Shown: in pieces, positions 7,458 through 14,464 of the stretch | Layout of the letters: each line of letters begins with the position of its first letter | Numbering within the stretch: position 1 is the first letter of the stretch | DNA from: RGIG8700 sp045535635 | GTDB taxonomy: Bacteria > Bacillota > Clostridia > RGIG6154 | Reading direction: 5' to 3' | Assembly: GCA_045535635.1 (NCBI GenBank) | Contig: JAZSLZ010000065.1 | Coordinates: 1 to 19,695, forward strand | Length of the DNA stretch: 19,695 nucleotides | Position numbers and translations under genes: made by a program | Notes under the pieces: generated by a model | What the model was told of the DNA's origin: nothing | The model's database searches: none | The model's input: only the letters and a program-made list of their open reading frames with translations

Positions 7458-8615
7458 TTATTTTAAGTTAGCTTCATATTTTTTAAGAAGCTGTTCAATT
7501 TTTTCGTGTGGATCAATAATTACTGATGTTGAAACATCGTGATTAAGTGATGCAATAAAGTATGCAATGTATTTTGATACATCAACAACATGGAACCATT
7601 CTCTTTCCTTAAGTTCAGGTGTGAGATATGAAAGGTTTGTACCAAATACACCATCAATCAAACCTTTTTCATAAGCATCATCAAACATAGCAAGTCCATT
7701 TGTAAACAAACCGTATGTAGCATAACAGAATACTCTTCCTGCATTTCTTTTCTTTAAAGCATAAGCTATATCAAGCATTGAATCACCTGAAGAAATAATA
7801 TCGTCTGCAATAAATACATCTTTTCCTTCAACAGAATTACCTAAATATTCATGAGCAACAATAGGATTTCTGCCGTTTACAATTCTTGAATAATCTCTTC
7901 TCTTGTAGAACATACCAAGATCAACACCAAGAACTGAAGCATAGTACATATTTCTGTTGATAGCACCTTCGTCAGGACTGATAATCATAAATTTATCTTT
8001 AATAGGTCTGAAATCAGGAACATATTTGAACATAGCTTTAAGAACCTGATATGTAGGCATTACGTTATCAAAGCCCATAAGCGGAATTGCATTGTGAACT
8101 CTAGGATCATGAGCATCAAAAGTAATAATGTTTGAAACACCCATACTCTGCAGTTCCTGAAGTGCAACTGCACAGTCAAGAGATTCTCTGTAGTTTCTTC
8201 TGTGTTGTCTTCCGCCGTAAAGTGATGGCATAATCACAGTAATTCTGTGAGCTTTACCACTGGCAGCCTGAATAATTCTCTTAAGGTCCTGATAATGGTC
8301 ATCAGGAGACATCGCATTTTCTTTACCAAACATTGTGTATTTGCAGCTATAGTTGCATACATCAACAACAATAAATAAATCCTTACCTCTGATAGTAGAT
8401 TTAATAATACCTTTACCGTCACCTGACTGGAATCTTGGGCACTGAGCTTCAATTAAGAAAGAGTCTGTTTCTGTACCGCCTTCTTTTGCCCACTGAACAA
8501 GATATTTATCAATTTTTTCACCAAGTTCTTTAGCACTGTCCAACGCAATGATTCCCAACGGTGCCACTCTTGATTCGTTATCAAACAATACTTTTTTCTG
8601 TAATTTCTGATCCAT
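7458..8615 (-). CDS. prs: Ribose-phosphate pyrophosphokinase, long divergent form
   Basis: This enzyme makes PRPP from ribose 5-phosphate and ATP for nucleotide, His and Trp synthesis. The 385-residue chain is longer than the usual 310-320. It has the flexible ATP-binding loop MPSLYGGRQHRRNYRES (129-145), a FDAHDPRV segment (166-173) in the place of the usual DLHA motif, SPDEGAINR (213-221), and the PRPP loop VFIADDIISSGDSML (267-281) in place of the canonical VDDMIDTAGT. The extra length lies at both ends: an insertion-rich N-terminus (about 1-60) and a C-terminal helical tail. The ATG at 8615 has AAAGGA about 11 bases upstream. It lies 69 bases after the small P-loop gene, with a hairpin between, and ends at a strong terminator. 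The pyrophosphokinase family is clear; the divergent loop leaves some room for altered regulation by ADP or phosphate. Confidence 0.9.
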   Translation of the reverse strand: MDQKLQKKVLFDNESRVAPLGIIALDSAKELGEKIDKYLVQWAKEGGTETDSFLIEAQCPRFQSGDGKGIIKSTIRGKDLFIVVDVCNYSCKYTMFGKENAMSPDDHYQDLKRIIQAASGKAHRITVIMPSLYGGRQHRRNYRESLDCAVALQELQSMGVSNIITFDAHDPRVHNAIPLMGFDNVMPTYQVLKAMFKYVPDFRPIKDKFMIISPDEGAINRNMYYASVLGVDLGMFYKRRDYSRIVNGRNPIVAHEYLGNSVEGKDVFIADDIISSGDSMLDIAYALKKRNAGRVFCYATYGLFTNGLAMFDDAYEKGLIDGVFGTNLSYLTPELKEREWFHVVDVSKYIAYFIASLNHDVSTSVIIDPHEKIEQLLKKYEANLK

Positions 8616-8647
8616 TTCGTAAAAATTCCTTTCATTTTATAACAGAA

Positions 8648-8676
8648 TTACCCCAAACAAAATCTGCTTGGGGTAA
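8648..8676 (-). terminator. Strong hairpin between the P-loop gene and prs (terminator or attenuator)
   Basis: On the minus strand TTACCCCAAGCA pairs with TGTTTGGGGTAA around a five-base loop: 12 pairs, one of them G-U. The bases that follow (TTCTGTTAT) are only weakly T-rich, so termination may be partial. No convincing promoter lies between this hairpin and prs, so prs probably depends on read-through. Confidence 0.6.
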
Positions 8677-8684
8677 CTTGGTTA

Positions 8685-9107
8685 TTATAATTCAACCAAA
8701 TATTTTTTTATGCAATCAGGTGCTAATTCCTTATCTGCTGAAATAGCGATTGTAAAATTAACATTCCATTTTTCTTCAATTTTAGCGATTAAAGAAATGA
8801 ACTTTTCAAATCCTTCCTGCTGACTTTCAACTATTTTCCAAATGCTGTCAATAAAAACATTAGAAGTATCAAAGTTATTAGCTATAATACCACTGATAAA
8901 TCCGTACAATTCGTCGTAATTATCAATGTTGAATTCTTCTGTAACAATGTAACGAACACTTGGTTTAAGGTCAAACTTTAATCTATCGTCTTTGCCAATA
9001 AAAACTAAGCTACCCTGTTCTTCTTTAATAGCTGCGTTAACATGGTCAACTAAATATTTAGTTTTGCCTGTACCTTTTTTACCCATAATAACATTAATCA
9101 TATTCAT
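8685..9107 (-). CDS. Small P-loop protein of unknown function
   Basis: I do not recognise this 140-residue protein beyond its fold class. It has a Walker A motif GKKGTGKT (residues 9-16) right after the first strand, and a probable Walker B strand NVFIDS ending in Asp87. A later hydrophobic strand ends in AISADKELAP (about 120-130). This is the layout of a minimal RecA/KaiC-like or Zeta/thymidine-kinase-like P-loop domain with nothing added. It has no signal peptide or membrane segment. The ATG at 9107 has AAGGGG five bases upstream. It has its own promoter and is followed by a hairpin and then prs. A link to nucleotide metabolism is only suggested by the neighbour. Such proteins may carry misleading automatic names in databases. 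Confidence 0.85.
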   Translation of the reverse strand: MNMINVIMGKKGTGKTKYLVDHVNAAIKEEQGSLVFIGKDDRLKFDLKPSVRYIVTEEFNIDNYDELYGFISGIIANNFDTSNVFIDSIWKIVESQQEGFEKFISLIAKIEEKWNVNFTIAISADKELAPDCIKKYLVEL

Positions 9108-9127
9108 TACGCCCCTTTCATATTTAT

Positions 9128-9156
9128 ATGATACTATAAATTGTATTATTTTTCAA
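9128..9156 (-). promoter_or_regulatory. Sigma-A promoter of the P-loop gene and probably prs
   Basis: A -35 TTGAAA (9151-9156, 5/6), a 17-base spacer and a -10 TATCAT (9128-9133, 5/6) lie in the 59-base gap after pgi. The leader would be about 14 bases. No terminator is visible after pgi. Confidence 0.75.
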
Positions 9157-9166
9157 GTACTTTTTA

Positions 9167-10510
9167 TTATTTTAATCTATTTTCTAAATCTTTTTTCATA
9201 TCTTCATATCCTGGTTTACCTAAAAGCGCAAACATATTCTTTTTGTATTCTTCAACACCAGGCTGGTTAAATGGATTAACCCCAAGGATATATCCGCTGA
9301 TACCACAGGCTTTTTCAAAGAAGTAAACCATATAACCGAATTCATATTCGTTAGCTTCAGGGATAGAAACAACCAAATTAGGAACCTGACCGTCTGTATG
9401 TGCAAGAAGTGTTCCTTCAAAAGCTTTTTTATTAACAAAATCCATAGTTTTTCCTGCAAGGAAATTAAGACCGTCAACATTGTCTGCATCTTCTTCAATA
9501 GCAAAATCTTTAGTTGGCTTTTCAATATTAATTACTGTTTCAAACAGATTTCTTAAACCGTCCTGAATGTACTGTCCCATTGAGTGAAGGTCTGTAGAAA
9601 AATCAACCGCAACAGGTAAAATACCCTTATTATCTTTTCCTTCGCTTTCACCGTAGAGCTGCTTCCACCATTCTGAAAAATAATGCATTTTAGGTTCATA
9701 ATTTACTAAAATTTCATTTGAATATCCTTTTCTGTAAAGAATGTTTCTTATAGCAGCGTACTGATAACAAGCATTTTTCTCAAGGTCACACTCTGCAAAA
9801 TCTTCACGAGCTTTAACAGCGCCTTCCATTATAGCATCAATGTCAACACCTGCAGCTGCTAATGGCAATAAACCAACGGCTGTAAGAACTGAAAATCTGC
9901 CTCCAACATCATCAGGAATAACAAATGTTTCATATCCCATAACATCTGCAAGGTTTTTAAGTGCACCTCTTGCTTTATCTGTTGTGGCAAAAATTCTTTC
10001 TTTGGCTCCTTCAATGCCATATTTATCTTCAAGCATCTTTTTGAAAATTCTGAAAGCAATAGCAGGTTCAGTAGTTGTTCCTGATTTAGAGATTACGTTT
10101 ACAGAAAAATCTTTATCTTTAACAAGTTCAACCAAATCCATAAGGTAGGTAGAGCTGATTGAATTTCCTGCAAAATAAATTTTAGGTGCTTTTCTTTCAT
10201 CTGCACTTAAATCATTGCAGAATGTATGTGTTAACATTGAAATTCCTGCTTTTGCACCAAGGTATGAACCACCAATGCCAATAACTATAAGGATTTCACT
10301 GTTTGCTTTAATTTTTTCTGCTGCAGCTTTAATTCTTTTAAATTCATCTTTGTCATAATTAACAGGAAGATCAACCCATCCAAGATAGTCGTTACCTGCA
10401 CCTGTTTTATTATGAAGAGTATCGTGTGCAGCTTTTAATGCAGGTTTTATATTTTCGATTTCTTCATTACTGATTTTCCAGTCAGCTTTTGCATAATCAA
10501 ATTTAATCAT
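9167..10510 (-). CDS. pgi: Glucose-6-phosphate isomerase
   Basis: Pgi interconverts glucose 6-phosphate and fructose 6-phosphate in cytoplasmic glycolysis and gluconeogenesis. The 447-residue protein matches the short bacterial form. It has IVIGIGGSYLGAKA (75-88), the SIS-type phosphate loop VISKSGTTTEPA (139-150), the catalytic glutamate in GESEGK (Glu290), His309 in DLHSMGQ, and the catalytic lysine in GVEEYKKN (Lys423). All active-site residues are present. The ATG at 10510 has AGGAGG upstream and follows relA by 12 bases, so it is the last gene of a recJ-relA-pgi operon. Pairing of pgi with relA is not a functional necessity; I infer shared transcription only. Confidence 0.97.
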   Translation of the reverse strand: MIKFDYAKADWKISNEEIENIKPALKAAHDTLHNKTGAGNDYLGWVDLPVNYDKDEFKRIKAAAEKIKANSEILIVIGIGGSYLGAKAGISMLTHTFCNDLSADERKAPKIYFAGNSISSTYLMDLVELVKDKDFSVNVISKSGTTTEPAIAFRIFKKMLEDKYGIEGAKERIFATTDKARGALKNLADVMGYETFVIPDDVGGRFSVLTAVGLLPLAAAGVDIDAIMEGAVKAREDFAECDLEKNACYQYAAIRNILYRKGYSNEILVNYEPKMHYFSEWWKQLYGESEGKDNKGILPVAVDFSTDLHSMGQYIQDGLRNLFETVINIEKPTKDFAIEEDADNVDGLNFLAGKTMDFVNKKAFEGTLLAHTDGQVPNLVVSIPEANEYEFGYMVYFFEKACGISGYILGVNPFNQPGVEEYKKNMFALLGKPGYEDMKKDLENRLK

Positions 10511-10522
10511 TTATATTTCCTC

Positions 10523-12325
10523 CTAATTATTATATCTCTTTACTTCGTAAACACCCGAAATGTTTTTAAGCTTAGTTTTAACCAGTGCAAGTTGTTGTCC
10601 GTTTTTAACTTCAATTGCTACTTCAATTGCCGCCATATTATCTTTAACTACTCTCGCATTCATACCAACAATCGGAATATTCATATTTGATAAGTCTGCA
10701 GCGATTTCATATACAAGGTTTGCTCTGTTAACCGCAGAAACCTGAATATCTGCCACAAAGGATGAGTTTGAATCTGTAACATCCCAGGAAACCCCAATCA
10801 TTCTTGAGCTTTCATTTTCTGCAGTATTTATTGCATTAACACAGTCTGCTCTATGAACCGATACTCCCCTGCCGCGTGTAATATAACCAACAATATCGTC
10901 ACCAGGAACAGGATTACAGCATTTTGAAAGTCTCACCAGACAATTATCAATACCTTTTACAGTAACACCATTATCAGAATTTCTTTTCTTCTTTTTGTGT
11001 TCAAATTGAATTTGTTTTTCTTCTTCTGTGCTTGTGAGTTTTTTAAGCTCATCTTTTAATTTAACAAGAATTTTATTTGAAAGAGTTCCTTCAAATCCTA
11101 CTGTTGCATACATATCCTCAGGATTTCTGATACTGAACTTTTTCATAGTAAGCTGAGTAAATTCTTCTTTAAACTCATTCATATTAGGAATTTCAGCTCT
11201 GCGGATTTCCTTATCGATAAGTTCTTTTCCTTTTAGTATATGCTGCTCTCTGTTATGAGCTTTATGCCACTGATTGATTTTACTTCTTGCCTGAGATGTT
11301 TTAACTATTTTAAGCCAGTCAAGACTAGGACCTTTAGAGGTAGGTGTTGTTAAAATCTGAACAATATCCCCTGTCTGAAGTTCCTGATCAATATTAACTA
11401 TTTTGCCGTTAATCTTTGCACCAATCATTTTGTTGCCGACTTCGCTGTGAATAGCATACGCAAAGTCAATAGGACAGGAACCTATAGGTAAATTGAAAAC
11501 ATCGCCTTTAGGGGTAAAAACAAAAATTTCATCAGTAAATAAATCAATTTTAAGAGTTTTCATAAACTCTTCGGAATCAGAAAGTTCTTTTTGTACATCA
11601 AGCATATTTCTGACCCATTCCAGCTTTTCATCTAACTGTCCGTTATTTTCTTTCAAGCCTTCTTTGTATTTCCAATGTGCAGCAATACCGTATTCTGCAG
11701 TTTTGTGCATATCCCAAGTTCTTATCTGAATTTCACATGGTGTACCGTTAGGACCGATAACTGTTGTGTGAAGGGACTGATACATATTGGGCTTTGGCAT
11801 AGCGATATAGTCTTTAAATCGTCCCGGAATAGGCTTATATGTTTCATGCACAAGTCCAAGTACCGCATAACACTCAGTGATAGTATTAACAATAACTCTT
11901 ACGGCAAACAGGTCATATATTTCATCAATACTTTTGTTTTGAGCATACATTTTTCTGAATATGGAATAAAAATGCTTAGCTCTTCCTTCAATATGAAAAT
12001 CGTCAATAAGCTCTGCAATTTTACCTTTGAGATTGTTCATAACATCATTAATGTATCCATCTCGTTCAGTTTTCTTTTGTTTTATGCTTTCTACGATTTC
12101 ATAGTACGCTATTGAATCAAGATACCTTAACGCAAGGTCCTCAAGCTCCCACTTGATTTTGGAAATACCAAGCCTGTGAGCAAGTGGTGCATAAACATCA
12201 AGCGTTTCTTTTGCTTTCTCTAATTGCTTATCTTCACGCATACTCTTAAGTGTTCTCATATTATGGAGGCGGTCTGCCAGTTTAATAATGATAACTCGTA
12301 TGTCTTTAGCCATAGCAAGAAACAT
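10523..12325 (-). CDS. relA: Rel (p)ppGpp synthetase/hydrolase, C-terminal fragment after an in-frame TGA
   Basis: Rel makes and degrades the alarmone (p)ppGpp. This 600-residue piece continues in the same frame from the fragment at 12329-12691, after one TGA and one Lys codon. It begins KMFLAMAKD at the exact point where intact Rel proteins read ...RKMFLAMAKD. It keeps the end of the hydrolase domain (LADRLHNMRT) and the whole synthetase domain, with RFKDYIAMPKPNMYQSLHT (the RxKD type of bifunctional enzymes) and EIQIRT. It also keeps TGS, the helical region, the cysteine-containing motif LSKCCNPVPGDDIVG and a C-terminal ACT domain. Read together, the two parts give 722 codons, the normal Rel length. 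The ATG at 12325 is three bases after the stop, so reinitiation is possible, but no Shine-Dalgarno is evident. Either the gene is broken, or the TGA is a sequence error, or it is read through. Confidence 0.88.
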   Translation of the reverse strand: MFLAMAKDIRVIIIKLADRLHNMRTLKSMREDKQLEKAKETLDVYAPLAHRLGISKIKWELEDLALRYLDSIAYYEIVESIKQKKTERDGYINDVMNNLKGKIAELIDDFHIEGRAKHFYSIFRKMYAQNKSIDEIYDLFAVRVIVNTITECYAVLGLVHETYKPIPGRFKDYIAMPKPNMYQSLHTTVIGPNGTPCEIQIRTWDMHKTAEYGIAAHWKYKEGLKENNGQLDEKLEWVRNMLDVQKELSDSEEFMKTLKIDLFTDEIFVFTPKGDVFNLPIGSCPIDFAYAIHSEVGNKMIGAKINGKIVNIDQELQTGDIVQILTTPTSKGPSLDWLKIVKTSQARSKINQWHKAHNREQHILKGKELIDKEIRRAEIPNMNEFKEEFTQLTMKKFSIRNPEDMYATVGFEGTLSNKILVKLKDELKKLTSTEEEKQIQFEHKKKKRNSDNGVTVKGIDNCLVRLSKCCNPVPGDDIVGYITRGRGVSVHRADCVNAINTAENESSRMIGVSWDVTDSNSSFVADIQVSAVNRANLVYEIAADLSNMNIPIVGMNARVVKDNMAAIEVAIEVKNGQQLALVKTKLKNISGVYEVKRYNN

Positions 12326-12328
12326 TTT

Positions 12329-12691
12329 TCATAAATATTCAATTTGTTGTTCTTCTTTGCAAGTATATGGAATTTTGGCAAGTTTAGTTACACCCTCTAC
12401 TAAAAGAGCAACATCTTCACCAAATTGTTCTCTGATTTCTTCAAGACTAGTGTCTGTATCTTCAATAACATCATGCAAAAGACCTGCAGTGATAGACTGT
12501 GTGTCCTGTTCCAGTTCAGCCAGAATAATCGCAACCTGATAAGGGTGAACTATATATGGTTCGCCCGAAAATCTTTTTTGATCACAATGAGCTTTTTCTG
12601 CAATATTATAAGCTCTTTCAATCATATCAAAATCCGCAAGTGGATTATATTTTTTGACTAATTCAATTAACTCACGACAATTCTGGTTCAT
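12329..12691 (-). CDS. relA: Rel (p)ppGpp hydrolase domain, N-terminal fragment ending at the in-frame TGA
   Basis: These 120 residues are the start of a Rel protein and hold the first half of the Mn-dependent HD hydrolase. Visible motifs are KRFSGEPYIVHPYQVA with His49, and LLHDVIEDTD with His73-Asp74 and Glu77-Asp78. The fragment stops at GVTKLAKIPYTCKEEQQIEYL, where the conserved arginine codon that should follow is TGA (12329-12331). There is no insertion or deletion around it. The rest of the HD fold, including the DRLHN motif, is in the next frame-matched fragment, so this piece alone would not fold into a complete hydrolase. The ATG at 12691 has AGAAGGCG upstream and follows recJ by 11 bases, a common Firmicute pairing. 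Confidence 0.88.
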   Translation of the reverse strand: MNQNCRELIELVKKYNPLADFDMIERAYNIAEKAHCDQKRFSGEPYIVHPYQVAIILAELEQDTQSITAGLLHDVIEDTDTSLEEIREQFGEDVALLVEGVTKLAKIPYTCKEEQQIEYL

Positions 12692-12702
12692 ATTACGCCT
12701 TC

Positions 12703-14391
12703 TTACTTAATATCTATTATTCTAAGTTGGACACTTCTTACATTTCTGAAATCATTTATATCCAACTGACAAATCACACTGACAGTATCATTAAAAGCTA
12801 TATTATTTTTGTGCCCAAAACCAAAAGCTATAGCATCAACAGTAACACCGTCTTTACAAAGTGTTAGCTTTAAATGCTGCTTTTCATTTCCGATGCAGTA
12901 AGCCTTCTGCACAAGCATATCTTTAACATAAAACTGCGGTTGAGGATTTCCTGCACCAAATGGCTGAAGAACACTGAGTTGTTCTGCACTCTGTAAATTA
13001 AGATGTCTGCCTCTTAATTCACAATCAGCAACAACAGTTGAAATACTCAACTCGTCACTGAGATATTTATCTGCATATTCATTAATTCTTAAACGGAACT
13101 CATCTATTTTAGAAAATTCAATATTAAGCCCCACAGCCAGTTCATGTCCGCCAAAAGTTACTAGGAGGTCTTTACAATAATCCAGGGCATCGTAAAGAGA
13201 AAATCCTTCAATGCTTCGTCCTGAACCTTTGTAGTTACTTTCGGGGCATTGAGAAAGCAATATACACGGTTTCATATATTTTTTAGTTAAGCGGGAAGAT
13301 ACTATTCCAACAACACCGTGATGCCATTCTTTATTACATAAGACTACAATTTTATCATCTTTATACTTTTCAAGAAACATTTCTTCTGCTTCTTTAAGTA
13401 TTTGAATTTCAATGTTTTGCCTTTGTGTATTAAAATCAGATAAATCTTTTGCAATTTTATATGCTTCTTCGTAATTATCACAAAGGAATAAGTCAATAGC
13501 TCTCTGCGCACTTTCCAGTCTTCCTGCAGCATTAATCCTAGGTGCAATTACAAATCCGATTTTTGTGGTGTTAACTGTATCCATATCCACACCGGCTACA
13601 TCAAACAAAGCTTTTATTCCCACATTGGTATGCTCTTTTATTTTCTTAAGACCAACATCACAAATAATTCTGTTTTCGTCAACAAGTGGTACAATATCAG
13701 CCACAGAACCTATAGCTGTAAGATCAGAATATTTAAGAAGCACGTCGTAATAGCTCATTTTATCTTTTAAAAGTGCCTGACATACTTTAAGTGCAACGCC
13801 TACACCTGCAAGAGCCTTAAATGGGTAATTACAGTCATCTTGTTTAGGGTCTATCACCGCTACTGCATCAGGAATTATGTCACTACATTCATGATGGTCG
13901 GTTATAATTGTATCTATTCCAAGACTTGATGCATATTTACACTCTTCAACAGCAGTTATTCCGCAGTCAACAGATACAATAAGACGAGTCCCTCTCTGAG
14001 CAAGAAAATCTATGGATGCTTTAGATATACCATACCCTTCAGTTTCTCTGTCAGGAATATAATAATCAACAATTCCGCCAAGCTCTTTCAGGCACAAAAC
14101 AAGAATAGTTGATGAAGTTACACCGTCAGCATCATAATCACCATATACAGTGATTTTTTCTTTATTCTCTAAAGCACTTTTTATTCTTATAACCGCTTTA
14201 TCCATATCCTTTAACAAAAATGGATCATGCAGACAAGCTATGTCTTTTTTTACAAAAGTCCTTGCTTCTTCAGGCGAAAAACCGCGTACACAAAGAATAG
14301 CTGCAACAAGTCTGTCTAAATCAGTTGCCTCTACCATTTTATTAACCTGCTCAACTGTAGGAACATCGGAAACAATCCACCTTGTGTTCAC
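12703..14391 (-). CDS. recJ: Single-stranded-DNA-specific exonuclease RecJ
   Basis: RecJ is a 5'-3' single-strand DNA exonuclease of the DHH family acting in recombination and repair. The 562-residue protein shows motif I VYGDYDADGVTSS (Asp85, Asp87 and Asp89), VSVDCGI (about 139-145), the DHH motif TDHHECSD (Asp165-His166-His167), and the DHHA1 segment VTFGGHELAVGL in the C-terminal half. An OB-like RecJ domain follows. It has the core length of E. coli RecJ and lacks the long C-terminal extension of the Bacillus protein. The start is GTG at 14391, chosen because AGAAGGTGA lies four bases upstream; no in-frame ATG nearby fits better. It leads the recJ-relA-pgi operon from a promoter inside the preceding terminator. 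Confidence 0.96.
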   Translation of the reverse strand: MNTRWIVSDVPTVEQVNKMVEATDLDRLVAAILCVRGFSPEEARTFVKKDIACLHDPFLLKDMDKAVIRIKSALENKEKITVYGDYDADGVTSSTILVLCLKELGGIVDYYIPDRETEGYGISKASIDFLAQRGTRLIVSVDCGITAVEECKYASSLGIDTIITDHHECSDIIPDAVAVIDPKQDDCNYPFKALAGVGVALKVCQALLKDKMSYYDVLLKYSDLTAIGSVADIVPLVDENRIICDVGLKKIKEHTNVGIKALFDVAGVDMDTVNTTKIGFVIAPRINAAGRLESAQRAIDLFLCDNYEEAYKIAKDLSDFNTQRQNIEIQILKEAEEMFLEKYKDDKIVVLCNKEWHHGVVGIVSSRLTKKYMKPCILLSQCPESNYKGSGRSIEGFSLYDALDYCKDLLVTFGGHELAVGLNIEFSKIDEFRLRINEYADKYLSDELSISTVVADCELRGRHLNLQSAEQLSVLQPFGAGNPQPQFYVKDMLVQKAYCIGNEKQHLKLTLCKDGVTVDAIAFGFGHKNNIAFNDTVSVICQLDINDFRNVRSVQLRIIDIK

Positions 14392-14421
14392 GTTCTCACC
14401 TTCTTTCTATATAACTTATTT

Positions 14422-14450
14422 ATTATAACAAAAAGTTGAAGATATTTCAA
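14422..14450 (-). promoter_or_regulatory. Sigma-A promoter of recJ-relA-pgi, embedded in the trmD terminator
   Basis: A -35 TTGAAA (14445-14450, 5/6), a 17-base spacer and a perfect -10 TATAAT (14422-14427) are present. The -35 is the loop and part of the stem of the trmD terminator, and the spacer contains the descending stem and the T-run. Confidence 0.78.
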
Positions 14451-14460
14451 TATCTTCAAC
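14430..14460 (-). terminator. Intrinsic terminator after trmD
   Basis: GTTGAAGATAT / ATATCTTCAAC makes a perfect 11-bp stem with a TGAA loop, followed on the minus strand by TTTTTGTTAT. It starts a few bases after the trmD stop codon and closes the ylxM-trmD operon. Confidence 0.93.
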
Positions 14461-14464
14461 AAAT

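Noticed and set aside
8616..8650. Promoter directly before prs
   Set aside because: A -10-like TATAAA is present, but no sequence at 16-19 bases upstream resembles a -35.
12329..12331. Selenocysteine or reassigned TGA in relA
   Set aside because: The position is a conserved Arg, no stem-loop suited to a selenocysteine element follows, and TGA ends neighbouring genes normally.
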